DNA from: Anaerolineae bacterium
GTDB taxonomy: Bacteria > Chloroflexota > Anaerolineae > Aggregatilineales > Phototrophicaceae
Length of the DNA stretch: 55,684 nucleotides
Reading direction: 5' to 3'
NCBI GenBank assembly: GCA_026645945.1
Contig: JAPKMO010000013.1
Location: 1 to 55,684 of the forward strand
The notes under the pieces were generated by a model. That model made no database searches. It was not told the DNA's origin and saw nothing but the letters and a program-made list of their open reading frames with translations. Shown one piece after another: positions 16,752-26,893 of the stretch. Each line of letters starts with the position of its first letter. Position 1 is the first letter of the stretch. The translations under genes were made by a program, and so were the position numbers.

Positions 16752-16988
16752 TTAACCCCGGCGGCGTGTTTCGGGTTTGCGATATTGGGCTTCCCATTCG
16801 GCGCGTCGGTTGGGTTCACCCTGGTGCGTTTCCCATTCGGCGCGGCGGCCCGGTTTGCGATATTTGGCTTCCCACTCGGCGCGATCGGGGTGATATTTTA
16901 CCGTATGCTGCCGCCAGTCCTTGCCGGAGCGGGCATAGCGGTTCTGGGCGAATTTGGCAGCCAGGATCGCCATTACTTTCAGCAACAT
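16752..16988 (-). CDS. Small protein with tandem 13-residue repeats
   Basis: 78 residues; the start at 16988 is supported by AAAGGAGGGG immediately upstream on the minus strand. After a hydrophobic/basic N-terminus (MLLKVMAILAAKFAQNRYAR) come three repeats of about 13 residues: DRAEWEAKYRKPG, RRAEWETHQGEPN and RRAEWEAQYRKPE. At DNA level these are 39-bp tandem repeats. It converges with the serine hydrolase gene and is divergent from the antiporter. The strong ribosome-binding site argues for a real gene; the repeated motif suggests a small binding or structural peptide. Function unknown. Confidence 0.55.
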   Translation of the reverse strand: MLLKVMAILAAKFAQNRYARSGKDWRQHTVKYHPDRAEWEAKYRKPGRRAEWETHQGEPNRRAEWEAQYRKPETRRRG

Positions 16989-17081
16989 TTCCCCTCCTTT
17001 CCACTTGGCGCGGGTAAAACCTGCTGTCATAATCATAACCGATCTGGCTCTGATCTGGATATAAAAAGCGATGAGCCTTTA

Positions 17082-18545
<1,464 letters not shown>

Positions 18546-18628
18546 CCCTGGCGTTCTATAAGTTCGCCCGCCGTTTGTGCTAGAATCGCGTTGAAAATCG
18601 CGCACGCTCGAACGGAAGGAGACGGACG

Positions 18629-19558
18629 ATGTTCAGACGCCTTGTGAGTTTCGCACTGCTGATCGGGATGGTTTTGCCGCTGGCGCTGCGGGCGCAAGCC
18701 CCCCAGGCCATCGAAAGCGCCCTGGCCGACCTCAGCCAGCGGGTGGGGCGCACCGTCAGCCTCAACGACCTGGCGCTGTGGAGCTACACCCAGGGGACGT
18801 ATCCCGATGCCAGCCTGGGCTGCCCGCAGCCGGGCGCGACGTATGCGGCAGTCCTCACGCCGGGGCTGCAATTTTTACTGACCTATGAAGACACAGTTTA
18901 CGATTACCGCGTTTCCGCCGACCGACAGATCGTGATTTTATGCAGCGCCGAGCCGGTGTCGGACGCATCCCCGGCAGCTGCGCCGGGCGCGCGCATCACG
19001 GCGGAAAACGCGCCGCTGCTGGGCCTGGTGGGGAATTTCGGCGGGCTGACCGGCCCGGCGGCGCTTTCCCCGGACGGCAAAACGGCGGTTCTGGGCGGGC
19101 CTGCCGGCGAGGTGATGATTTATAACGCGCAGACCGGCGCGGTCATTTCCACCACGCTGCCCGTACACCCCGGCGGCGTGAGCGCGGTCGTTTTTGGCGC
19201 GGGCGGGCGTTTGCTGGCGACTGCCGGGGCGGACGGTTTGATCGTCGTCTGGGACGCCGCGCCCGACGGCGGCCTGCGGGAGCGGGCGCGTTTGGGCGGC
19301 GCTTCCGGCGCGGTGTATGCGCTGGCCTTCAACCCGGACGGGCGGCTGCTGGCAGCGGGCGGTGAAGACCGGACGGTGCGCCTGTGGGCGGTCGGCGGCG
19401 GCGGGGCCGTCACCGGCATGACCATGCCGCAGGTGGCGCTGCCGGCCCAGGCTGCTCCGGTGATGAAGCTGGCCTTCAGCGAGGACGGCGCGCTTCTCTT
19501 TTCCGCCGGGTCGGACGGCAGCGCGGCCATCTGGGGTGTGGTGGCGGCAGTGGGGTGA
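18629..19558 (+). CDS. Secreted WD40-repeat protein
   Basis: 309 residues with a signal peptide (MFRRLVSFALLIGMVLPLAL, cleavage near RAQA). Residues about 25-110 form a domain with LGCPQPGATYAAVLTPG, seen in secreted Chloroflexota proteins. The rest holds WD40-type repeats (LIVVWDAAPDGG, DRTVRLWAVGGGG, DGSAAIWGVV), three to four in number, too few for a full seven-bladed propeller, so it may be short or dimeric. GGAAGGAGA precedes the ATG. Probably binds proteins at the cell surface; partner unknown. Confidence 0.8.
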   Translation: MFRRLVSFALLIGMVLPLALRAQAPQAIESALADLSQRVGRTVSLNDLALWSYTQGTYPDASLGCPQPGATYAAVLTPGLQFLLTYEDTVYDYRVSADRQIVILCSAEPVSDASPAAAPGARITAENAPLLGLVGNFGGLTGPAALSPDGKTAVLGGPAGEVMIYNAQTGAVISTTLPVHPGGVSAVVFGAGGRLLATAGADGLIVVWDAAPDGGLRERARLGGASGAVYALAFNPDGRLLAAGGEDRTVRLWAVGGGGAVTGMTMPQVALPAQAAPVMKLAFSEDGALLFSAGSDGSAAIWGVVAAVG

Positions 19559-19589
19559 CGGGTCTGCCGCGCGGCCAGGGCGACGACGA

Positions 19590-20097
19590 CTAGCGCGGCA
19601 TCACGCACAGCGTCAGCCGCCCGGCGACCGCTGCCGGGCAGGTGCGCGGCTGGCCGTCGCTGCTGCCCACGCCGAAGTCCGCGCCCCAGAAGATGACGGT
19701 CGGGCGGATGTCCAGCCGGGCGATCACGTCGCAGGGCAGGGGCGGCTGTTCGCTGCTGGGCGAGCGGTTGGTGAACAGCAAACACTGGCCGGGCGCTAAC
19801 CAGCGGATGTCCGCCACCGGGCTGACGTTTTCATCCCGGTACAGCGAGCGGTCGGCCACGTTGACCGCCGCACCCGGCGGGGATAGACTGGCCGCCAATG
19901 GTGTTCTGCGGCACGCCGGATTCGGGCGTCCAGCCGGCGGCATTTTCCGCTCCCAGCTTGAGTCCGGCGCGGTTCAGCAGCGCCGCCGCCTGCGGCACGT
20001 TCAGGCCGGTCAGGTCCGGCACGCTCACATCCTGGGCGGCGACAGCCCCGGTTATCAGCAGAAAACCCACCGGACCGCATAACCATTTTCGGATCAT
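19590..20097 (-). pseudogene. Secreted PASTA-domain protein split by a frameshift
   Basis: Read on the minus strand, one frame from the ATG at 20097 gives a signal peptide (MIRKWLCGPVGFLLITG ... AAQ) and one PASTA domain (VSVPDLTGLNVPQAAALLN ... IGGQSIPAG), then goes out of register. The other frame continues AAVNVADRSLYRDENVSP to the stop at 19590. One extra base in the CCC run at 19873-19875 explains both, restoring GGQSIPAG-AAVNVAD. Either a recent inactivating mutation or a sequencing error. The second half includes CLLFTNRSPSSEQPPLPCDV and no known domain. PASTA domains bind peptidoglycan fragments. Confidence 0.7.
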
Positions 20098-20436
20098 GCC
20101 CCTGACCTCATCTACAGTAAAATTTTCCTGCACTATAATTGGGCTTACAAAAGCCGCGCAATAGGATTGAGCGCATACTAATGGATAAACCAATAAGACT
20201 AAACCTGATCCTGAGTGGACAGCGGGCTTCAGCCCGCTGCGCCCGCTGCCAATGGGCCAAAGCCTCACTGTCTATCAGGCTCATTCTTTTCCATTTATCC
20301 ATAAGCCAGCCGGGCAGTTCGCATTCAAAATCAGGTACAATAACCCTGGCGCGACCTGCGAAATCATCACACCCTATGGTAACGAAGCTGCCGCGCAAAT
20401 GTTACACCATGTTCTGCAAGCGGGTAAAAATCGAAC
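20098..20436. other. Gene-free interval with foldback repeat
   Basis: No convincing gene. The centre is occupied by the inverted-repeat element at 20181-20302. The remainder holds the upstream region of the PASTA gene (minus strand) and the upstream region of coaBC. Confidence 0.6.
20181..20302. repeat. 122-bp foldback element with AGCGGGCT palindrome
   Basis: The left end (ATGGATAAACC ... CCTGAT, 20181-20209) and right end (ATCAGG ... TTTATCCAT, 20274-20302) are imperfect inverted repeats, about 22 of 29 positions matching. Inside is the palindrome AGCGGGCT-TC-AGCCCGCT (20221-20238). The right arm (20273-20303) matches 47069-47099 at 27 of 31 positions, linking it to the 86-bp repeats there. 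Confidence 0.6.
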
Positions 20437-21705
20437 ATGACCCAACAAAAAATCACTTTGTTCGACGATAAACGCATCATTCTCGGCGTCACCGGCAGCA
20501 TCGCCGCCTATAAGGCTGTTGACCTCGCCAGCAAGCTGGCGCAGGCCGGCGCGAAAGTGGACGTGCTGATGACCGCCGCCGCGCAGAAGTTCGTCACGCC
20601 GCTGGCGTTCCAGTCCGTCACCGGGCGTCCCGTGTATACCGACATGTGGCAGGCGGACAGCAGCGGCGGCCTGCCCACCCACATCGCCCATGTCGGCCTG
20701 GCCGAAGGCGCGGACGTGCTGCTGATCGCGCCCTGCACCGCCAACACGCTCGCCAAAATCGCGCACGGGCTGGCCGACGATCTGCTGAGCCTGACGGCGC
20801 TGGCCGCCCGCTGCCCGCTGGTGATCGCCCCGGCGATGGACGGCGGCATGTACGAAAGCGAGGTCACGCAGTTTAACCTGCGCGTGGTAAAGGGGCGCGG
20901 CGTGCAGGTGATCGAGCCGGACGAAGGCCGCTTCGCTTCAGGGCTGGTCGGCAAAGGCCGCCTGCCGGAAACGCCCACCCTGATCGGCCACCTGCGGCGG
21001 GCGCTGGGGCGGAACGGCGCGCTTAAAGGGCGCAAAATCGTCGTCACCGCCGGCGGCACGCGGGAGGCGATTGACCCGGTGCGTTACATCTCCAACCGCT
21101 CCAGCGGCAAACAGGGTTACGCGCTGGCGCAGGCGGCGCTGGACGCCGGCGCCAAAACGGTCGTCCTCATCAGCGCGGCCCAACATCTGCCCGCCCCGGT
21201 CGGCGCGACGGTCGTCCCGGTCAACAGCGCGGCGGAAATGTTATACGCCGTCCTGGAACACACCGGTGACGCCGACGCCCTGCTGATGGCCGCCGCCGTC
21301 GCGGACTTCACGCCGGAGCATGTGGCCGCCCAAAAGATCAAAAAGACCGACGATCCCAACGATGCGCCGGTGCTGGCGCTGGCGCGGACGCCGGATATTC
21401 TGCTGGTGGTCAAAAAACGGCGTGAGGATACCGGCTTCCCCCGTGTGGTGGTGGGTTTCGCGGCGGAAAGCCAGGACCTGCTGGCGAACGCCCGCGTCAA
21501 GCTGGACCGTAAGGGGCTGCACCTGCTGGTGGCGAACGACATCACCGCCGAAGACGCCGGCTTCGAGGTGGATACCAACCGCGTGGTGCTGCTGGACGCC
21601 GCCGGTGGGCAGGAGCCGCTTGACCTGATGAGCAAGGCCGCCGTCGGGGAGATGATCGTCCGGCGTGTGGCCGCGCTGCTGTCCCCGCCTACGCGGGAAA
21701 AATGA
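20437..21705 (+). CDS. coaBC: Phosphopantothenoylcysteine decarboxylase / phosphopantothenate-cysteine ligase
   Basis: 422 residues, the usual length of the fused enzyme that makes 4'-phosphopantetheine for coenzyme A. CoaC (FMN flavoprotein, about 10-180): ILGVTGSIAAYKAVDLASKL, catalytic His in THIAHVGLAE, and IAPCTANTLAKIAHGLADD. The substrate-binding PAMN motif reads APAMDGGMYE, Asp replacing Asn. CoaB (about 188-415): KIVVTAGGTREAIDPVRYIS then NRSSGKQGYALA, and the AAVADFTPE and KIKK segments. It stands alone, upstream of a secreted-protein gene with its own promoter. Confidence 0.95.
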   Translation: MTQQKITLFDDKRIILGVTGSIAAYKAVDLASKLAQAGAKVDVLMTAAAQKFVTPLAFQSVTGRPVYTDMWQADSSGGLPTHIAHVGLAEGADVLLIAPCTANTLAKIAHGLADDLLSLTALAARCPLVIAPAMDGGMYESEVTQFNLRVVKGRGVQVIEPDEGRFASGLVGKGRLPETPTLIGHLRRALGRNGALKGRKIVVTAGGTREAIDPVRYISNRSSGKQGYALAQAALDAGAKTVVLISAAQHLPAPVGATVVPVNSAAEMLYAVLEHTGDADALLMAAAVADFTPEHVAAQKIKKTDDPNDAPVLALARTPDILLVVKKRREDTGFPRVVVGFAAESQDLLANARVKLDRKGLHLLVANDITAEDAGFEVDTNRVVLLDAAGGQEPLDLMSKAAVGEMIVRRVAALLSPPTREK

Positions 21706-21739
21706 AAAAGTTTTAATAAGTTTTTATCATCTTTACCGA

Positions 21740-21768
21740 TTGTTCAGGCTATTGATTGCAACTATAAT
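21740..21768 (+). promoter_or_regulatory. Sigma-70 promoter of the secreted protein gene at 21824
   Basis: TTGTTC (21740-21745), a 17-base spacer and a perfect TATAAT (21763-21768). The ATG at 21824 follows with AAGGAG upstream. Confidence 0.7.
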
Positions 21769-21823
21769 GACAATCAGGCACTTACGTGCCGTGAGTAGTT
21801 ATACACCTAAGGAGTAACTGTTC

Positions 21824-22903
21824 ATGAAGTCACGTCTTTTAGCGGTTTTTCTGGTTTTTGCGCTGGCGCTGACGCTTTTCCCCGCCGCCGCACAGGATAT
21901 GATGGATCCCTGTCTGGGGCTGTCCGGTGCTGACTGCGAGATCGTAAAAGCGGCAGATGCGAAACTTGCCGAGATGACCTCGTTCACCCTGGGCTTTAAA
22001 TTTAATCTGAGTCTGACCGGTCTGGAATCGCTGAGCGGTTTGTTGGGGACAACCGGCGAGGGCGCGCCCCAGGCGATCACCGTCACCGCCGACGCGGCCA
22101 ACAGCCCGCTGGTGGTCAACCCCGCCGCTGCCGACCCAATGGCCGCTTTTGCGATGGCGATGGATGTCAACGGCAGCATCGCCGGCACCGGGACGGATGA
22201 CCAGTCCGGCACGTTCAGCTTTGTGATCGTGGACGGCGTCTTTTACGCCAAAGACCCGGAAACCGGCCAGTGGATGGGCAGCCCGCTCTCCGAATTTCTG
22301 GACAGCGCCGGCATGGCGGGCCTGCCGGTTGACCCCACCGCGCTGATGGAAGGCGATATGGGCGCGATGGGCGCGGCTGCTGACCCGACCGCGCTGCTGG
22401 CGGGTTCCGGCCTGTCGCCGGAAGATCTGGCTGGGTTGATGAGCGTCCAGGGTTTCACCAGCCAAGCGCGCCTGGCCGATGCCGAGATGATGGGCCAGAG
22501 GATGTACGCCTTCGAGTCGAAGGTTGACTTCGTGCCGCTGCTGTCCTCGCCGGAGTTCCAGAAGGTTCTGACCAACCTGGCGACCGCCTCGGATGACCCC
22601 AACATGGCGCAGGTTGGGCAGATCGGGATGCTGCTGCCCATGCTGCTTCAGGAAGGTAACATCAAAACTACTCGCTGGATCGGCGCAGACGATATGTGGG
22701 TTCACCGGCTGGTGCTGGAAGCCAACGTGGTGGTTGACCTGAACGCGATGATGAGCATGGGCGGGGGCGCGGCTGGCGGTGATGTGCCGAAGATGGAGCC
22801 GGCTGTGCTGCGGCTGCTGCTGGATGTGGAACTGAGCGCGCACAACGCGACGGCGGCCCCCACCGCCCCCGAAGGCGCGCAGATGATGGAAATGGGTTCG
22901 TAG
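21824..22903 (+). CDS. Secreted Met/Ala-rich protein, possibly LppX/LolA-like fold
   Basis: 359 residues. Signal peptide MKSRLLAVFLVFALALTLFP with cleavage near AAAQ; no lipobox. The mature part has alternating strands such as SFTLGFKFNLSLTGLESL, FSFVIVDGVFYAKDPETGQW and TTRWIGADDMWVHRLVLEAN, the pattern of lipid-carrier proteins of the LppX/LprG/LolA type (an inner set of strands reporting a 'treated' versus 'untreated' state). Central low-complexity repeats rich in Met, Gly and Ala (MEGDMGAMGAAADP; MMSMGGGAAGGD). Strong promoter and Shine-Dalgarno suggest good expression. Function unassigned. Confidence 0.65.
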   Translation: MKSRLLAVFLVFALALTLFPAAAQDMMDPCLGLSGADCEIVKAADAKLAEMTSFTLGFKFNLSLTGLESLSGLLGTTGEGAPQAITVTADAANSPLVVNPAAADPMAAFAMAMDVNGSIAGTGTDDQSGTFSFVIVDGVFYAKDPETGQWMGSPLSEFLDSAGMAGLPVDPTALMEGDMGAMGAAADPTALLAGSGLSPEDLAGLMSVQGFTSQARLADAEMMGQRMYAFESKVDFVPLLSSPEFQKVLTNLATASDDPNMAQVGQIGMLLPMLLQEGNIKTTRWIGADDMWVHRLVLEANVVVDLNAMMSMGGGAAGGDVPKMEPAVLRLLLDVELSAHNATAAPTAPEGAQMMEMGS

Positions 22904-22933
22904 TTTTACAACCTGCTTGAAGCGATTGAATCC

Positions 22934-22966
22934 GCAGGGGCGCACATTAGCGCCCCTGCTGTTTTC
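22934..22966 (+). terminator. Rho-independent-like terminator
   Basis: GCAGGGGCGC and GCGCCCCTGC pair perfectly around ACATTA and are followed by TGTTTTCC. It sits 30 bases after the stop of the secreted protein gene. Confidence 0.7.
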
Positions 22967-23065
22967 CGTAGGGCAAGCGCCGCTGTACATCATTTTCGGC
23001 GTCCGTTATAATGCGCCTCTGGCTTTACAAACGCCGCTAAAACGGCGTGACCGATGGAGAAGCGC

Positions 23066-24181
23066 ATGGTTTTACCGGACGATACCCAACCACGCTCCCC
23101 TTTTAAAACCCCGGCGCGCGGGCAGCCGCCGGTTTATGTTGACCCCCTGGACGAACCAACGGCGGGTGGGCCGGGCTGCCTGGTGTGGAGCCTCATCGGC
23201 GTGGTGGTAGTAGGTTTTGCGGGGCTGATTATCGCGCTGGCGGCGCTGGCGGGCTGGACATCCGGCCAGCGTATCGCCCAGATGAACGCCACCGCCACCC
23301 AGAACGCTGTTATTAACGAACAGATCAGCCGCCTGCCCGGCGACATGGCCGGCGGTAACCTGATTTTGCTGCAAGCCCGTCTGCAATATCTGGCGACCCT
23401 GACGCCCGGCGTGCCGGGACTGGACGGCTTTATGCAAACGGCGACGGCGGTTTACCTCACCAGCCAGCCGACCATCACGCCCACGCCCAGCCCGACCGCC
23501 ACACCCTCGCCCACCCGCGCGGTTGAACCGCCCGCCCCGGCGGCGACGGCCAGCGGGCGCAGTCTGGACATGGCCGGGCTGCTGCAAGAGGCGCGCCAGT
23601 CGGTTTCCTTAAACGATTGGGCCGCCGCCATCGAGACGCTGGACGTGATCCTGGCCGCCGACAGCAGCTACGAAGCTGCCGCCGTCCGCAGCCTGATGCT
23701 TCAATCGCTCACCGGCAGGGCGCTCCAGTTGTACCGGACGGGCAGCGTCGGCGACCTAGCCGAGGCCAACCTGCTGTCCGATCGCGCCGAACAGTTCGGG
23801 GACATCGGGGAACTGAGCTACGAACGCTATATCGCCACCCTGTATCTGGACGCGCTCAATACCATCGGCGCGAACTACCCGGCGGCCATTAACGCCCTGC
23901 GCGAAATTTACCGCCAGGCTCCCAACTACCGCGACGTGACGCAGCTGCTGTTTAACCAGTATGTCGCTTACGGCGACGCCTGGGCGGCGCAGACCGAATT
24001 TTGCCCGGCGGCGGCACAGTATCAGGGCGCGCTCGGCATCCTGTCCAGCGCGGAGGTGAGCGGCAAGCTAAGTAACGCGCAGACGATGTGCGCGCAGGCT
24101 ACCCCCATCCCCAGCCCGGACGCAGTCCTGACGCCGGACCCGGCGCAGACCATTGCTCCGGTCGGGCAGGTAGGTGGGTGA
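23066..24181 (+). CDS. Membrane-anchored TPR-like protein
   Basis: 371 residues from the ATG at 23066 (GGAGA five bases upstream); an ATG at 23054 is alternative. A short Pro-rich cytosolic N-terminus precedes one TM helix (CLVWSLIGVVVVGFAGLIIA). Outside, a helical segment (GNLILLQARLQYL), a Thr/Pro linker (ITPTPSPTATPSPTRA) and a TPR-like region (about 170-345; LNDWAAAIETLDVILAADSS, YPAAINALREIYRQAPNYRD, FCPAAAQYQGALGIL). The C-terminus again is Pro/Thr rich. Likely a cell-surface scaffold protein; partners are unknown. Confidence 0.75.
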   Translation: MVLPDDTQPRSPFKTPARGQPPVYVDPLDEPTAGGPGCLVWSLIGVVVVGFAGLIIALAALAGWTSGQRIAQMNATATQNAVINEQISRLPGDMAGGNLILLQARLQYLATLTPGVPGLDGFMQTATAVYLTSQPTITPTPSPTATPSPTRAVEPPAPAATASGRSLDMAGLLQEARQSVSLNDWAAAIETLDVILAADSSYEAAAVRSLMLQSLTGRALQLYRTGSVGDLAEANLLSDRAEQFGDIGELSYERYIATLYLDALNTIGANYPAAINALREIYRQAPNYRDVTQLLFNQYVAYGDAWAAQTEFCPAAAQYQGALGILSSAEVSGKLSNAQTMCAQATPIPSPDAVLTPDPAQTIAPVGQVGG

Positions 24182-24211
24182 AACCCTTTTAATCCGCTGC
24201 TCATCTTCATC

Positions 24212-24238
24212 TAACGCCGGTTTTAGTTATCGGCGTTA
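24212..24238 (+). terminator. Probable terminator of the TPR-like gene
   Basis: TAACGCCG and CGGCGTTA form an 8-bp stem around GTTTTAGTTAT, followed by ACTTTATC. Confidence 0.55.
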
Positions 24239-24491
24239 ACTTTATCATCAAGCAAATCTGGAATATGGGTTGTGCTCATTCCTCCGAAGTGGTGCGAGTT
24301 GTGTTGGAAATAAATCCAGATTTGCGGGCAAGCCGGATTTGGAGATTGGCGTCACCTAGTCCATAGGCAAGCCCTTCCCTCTACGAGCCGCCTGACAGTG
24401 CCCCCCCTCACGTCAGGCGGTTTGTGGTTTAAAGGCCAAAGCGGTATAGTTTGCTGCACTATCCGGCCCACTGCTGACAGGAGAAACCCCG
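24239..24491. other. Structured gene-free interval
   Basis: No ORF of note. A perfect 11-bp inverted repeat, GCAAATCTGGA (24252-24262) and TCCAGATTTGC (24315-24325), encloses 52 bases. Further on, CCGCCTGAC and GTCAGGCGG flank a C-rich loop near 24391-24422. These could be parts of a structured RNA or a leader for the gene at 24492; no known riboswitch class is recognised. Confidence 0.4.
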
Positions 24492-24962
24492 ATGACCGAC
24501 TCTATCGTCCCGGCAGGCCAGGAAACCGGCCTCCAGGTGATTGACAGTTTGTCCGCTCACGAGTTCGCCCTGGAACTGGACGGCGAACACATAACCGGCA
24601 TCCTGCGTGTGACCGGCTTTTTCCCCTTCAAGCTGGATGTTAAAACCACCACTACGCTCAAACAGGTGCAGGAGCCTTTTAAGGTCGTTAAGATGGTGCA
24701 GCGCGACCCCAACGCGCCCTTCAACCGCTGGCTGCGCGAGACGGTGGCGGCGAAGGCCGACATCATGCGGCCCCGGCGCACCCTGGCGCTGCTGGCAATA
24801 GATGACGGCGTGGAAATCCGCCGCTGGACGGTTAACGGCGCGTGGATCAGCGAGGTGGCTTACTCAGATTTTAACAGCGGCTCTGCCGATCTGGTCGAAG
24901 AAACGCTGACGATTCATTTTGATGCTATCGAGGAGACCTGGCCGGTTGTGCCTGGGGAGTGA
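24492..24962 (+). CDS. Phage T4 gp19-like (tail-tube fold) protein
   Basis: 156 residues, cytosolic. HEFALELDGEHITGILRVTGF at the start, a central PNAPFNRWLRETVAAKADIM, and RTLALLAIDDGVEIRRWTV then NGAWISEVAYSDFNSGSADL with VEETLTIHFDAIEE at the end follow the layout of the gp19/tail-tube family used by phage tails and contractile injection systems. The match is by pattern only. No sheath, baseplate or other injection gene is nearby, so it is a stand-alone copy. The next gene overlaps its 3' end. Confidence 0.5.
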   Translation: MTDSIVPAGQETGLQVIDSLSAHEFALELDGEHITGILRVTGFFPFKLDVKTTTTLKQVQEPFKVVKMVQRDPNAPFNRWLRETVAAKADIMRPRRTLALLAIDDGVEIRRWTVNGAWISEVAYSDFNSGSADLVEETLTIHFDAIEETWPVVPGE

Positions 24963-26748
24963 TCGCCGTTCGCAAAAACCGGCCTCGCCGCCCGTCATCC
25001 CGGCCATTCTGCTGGTCGTTTTGCTGTTCGCCGCCGGGCTGTACCTGATCGGCGCCAACAGCGTTAGCCTGTGGGAAGACGAAAGCTGGATGGGGGTGGC
25101 GCTGCGCGGCGATCTGCCGTCGGTGTGGACGTTCGCCGCCGAACGCGGCGTGCATCCGCCGCTGTATTTTTTGCTGGGCTGGTTTTATACCCGCCTGGCC
25201 GGGGACGGCGAAATCGCGCTGCGCTGGCTGGCGGGGTTGTGCGCGCTGGTCGGTGTGGCCTGCACCTACCGAGCCGGCGCGGACTGGTACGGGCGGCGCG
25301 CCGGGGTGTACGCCGCGTTGCTGGCCGCCGGTTCGCTGTTTTTGATCTACTTCGGGCGGCTGGCGCGGCACTATACGCTGTTTTTTACGCTGGCGGCGGC
25401 GCAGGTATGGCTTTATGAACGCTGGACGCGCCGCCCACAGGCTAACGGCGGGCTGGCGGTGGTGGCGCTGCTGCAAGCGGCGGCCCTGTACACCCACTAT
25501 TACGGCATCTGGATGGCAGTGGTGCTGGGACTGCACGGCCTGTTTGTCCTGCGGCGGCGCGACTGGCTGCGGCTGGCGGCGGCGCTGGCGCTGGGTGGGG
25601 CGCTGTTCCTGCCCTGGGTGCCGTCGCTCCTGGGGCAGCTCCGGCAGGGGCAGCAGGGATTGGGTTATGCCACCCGTGACGCCGGTTACGCCATCCGGTC
25701 ATACATTGACCGCGTGTGGAACGGCGACTACCTGCTGGGCGCGGCGCTGACGGTCATCGGCGCGGCGGCGGCCTGGCGAACGCGCCGCAAACAGGCCGGG
25801 CTGCTGCTCATCTGGCTGACCATCCCCTTGATTTTGAGCCTGCTGCTGAACACCCGGTTCGTCTGGTTCATCGAACGCAACATGATTTTCACGCTGGCGG
25901 GCGTCTGCATCCTGTTCGGCGCGGGGCTGGCCTGGGTCAGCCGCTATCCGGTTGGGCGGGTGGCCGCCCCGGCGGCGGCGCTGGTTTTTGTGGCGGTTGG
26001 CATCGCCCGCTATCCGGTGTTCTGGCCGTTCGTCACGCCGGACTGGCGCGGCCTCGCCGACGTGATGGCCGCCGAAGCCCGCCCGGACGACCTGTTTGTG
26101 CTGCGCGGCGAGCCGTACAGCCTGGATTATTACCTGCTGCGGGAGATGGGACACCCTGCCCGCATCACGCCGTTGAACAACTGGCTGCAAGACCCCGGCC
26201 AGCCGGAACGGGTGTGGCTGGTGGATGCCGGCTGGGCAGTGCGCTTCGAGGCGATAGACGCTCTGCCGCCGGACGCGCTTTTAACGCGCCGCTATGTGCT
26301 GGGCGTACTGGTGGCGGAGTTTTACCAGCGCGCGCCCGCTGCGCCGCTGGCGGTATTCGGCCAGCAGATCGCGCTGGGGGTGTTCGCGCCGCCGGAAGTT
26401 ATTGAAGCTGCACCCGGCCAGACGCTCGATTTTGATCTGTGGTGGCGCGCGGCCAGCCCGCCCCAGGCCGATTATTCGGTCGGGCTGTACCTGCTGGCAG
26501 AGGATGGCCGCGTGCTGGCCCAGCAGGACGGCGGTTTTGACCGAGGGCGCGTCCCCGCGCCGCTGCTGCCCGCCGACCGCTGGACGCCGGACGCGCGCGC
26601 CCTGCTCGTCCCGGCAGACCTGCCGCCCGGCGAGTACCCGCTGACGGTGGCGGTTTATGACTGGCGCGACGGCGCGCGGCTGCTCCCGGCGGATGGAAAC
26701 CGCGCCGACGACGCCTATCTGCTGGCGACCGTGCGCGTCCGCCGGTGA
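24946..26748 (+). CDS. GT-C membrane glycosyltransferase (GT39/ArnT-like)
   Basis: About 600 residues. The start is chosen at the TTG at 24946, which has GAGGAG ten bases upstream and overlaps the preceding gene by 17 bases; an ATG at 24922 is possible. The first helix (VIPAILLVVLLFAAGLYLIG) leads to the GT-C metal/substrate loop SVSLWEDESWMGV. Roughly ten further TM helices extend to about residue 360. The remaining 240 residues form an external domain, including LDFDLWWRAASPPQADYSVG, an Ig-like segment common in Chloroflexota GT39 proteins. It would transfer a sugar from a polyprenyl-phosphate donor to an extracytoplasmic acceptor. Confidence 0.85.
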   Translation: MCLGSDRRSQKPASPPVIPAILLVVLLFAAGLYLIGANSVSLWEDESWMGVALRGDLPSVWTFAAERGVHPPLYFLLGWFYTRLAGDGEIALRWLAGLCALVGVACTYRAGADWYGRRAGVYAALLAAGSLFLIYFGRLARHYTLFFTLAAAQVWLYERWTRRPQANGGLAVVALLQAAALYTHYYGIWMAVVLGLHGLFVLRRRDWLRLAAALALGGALFLPWVPSLLGQLRQGQQGLGYATRDAGYAIRSYIDRVWNGDYLLGAALTVIGAAAAWRTRRKQAGLLLIWLTIPLILSLLLNTRFVWFIERNMIFTLAGVCILFGAGLAWVSRYPVGRVAAPAAALVFVAVGIARYPVFWPFVTPDWRGLADVMAAEARPDDLFVLRGEPYSLDYYLLREMGHPARITPLNNWLQDPGQPERVWLVDAGWAVRFEAIDALPPDALLTRRYVLGVLVAEFYQRAPAAPLAVFGQQIALGVFAPPEVIEAAPGQTLDFDLWWRAASPPQADYSVGLYLLAEDGRVLAQQDGGFDRGRVPAPLLPADRWTPDARALLVPADLPPGEYPLTVAVYDWRDGARLLPADGNRADDAYLLATVRVRR

Positions 26749-26770
26749 AGGGCGGCACAGCACAATGGTA

Positions 26771-26799
26771 AAAGGCGCCAATAAACCGGCGCTTTTTTT
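26771..26799 (+). terminator. Rho-independent terminator after the glycosyltransferase
   Basis: AAGGCGCC pairs with GGCGCTTT (one G-T pair) around AATAAACC, directly followed by a run of T (26793-26799). Confidence 0.85.
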
Positions 26800-26893
26800 G
26801 TCCTGATTGTCTAAAACGCGACCTCGTTGTATGCTGAAAAAGAAGATTAAATTTAGCACGGGCCGGGCCGCGCGCCCGGCGGGGGATTGTTCG

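Noticed and set aside
20108..20398. Small minus-strand frame upstream of coaBC
   Set aside because: It is made mostly of the foldback repeat element.
21839..22993. A 384-codon open frame on the minus strand
   Set aside because: Antisense to the secreted Met/Ala-rich protein gene, which has a consensus promoter and signal peptide.
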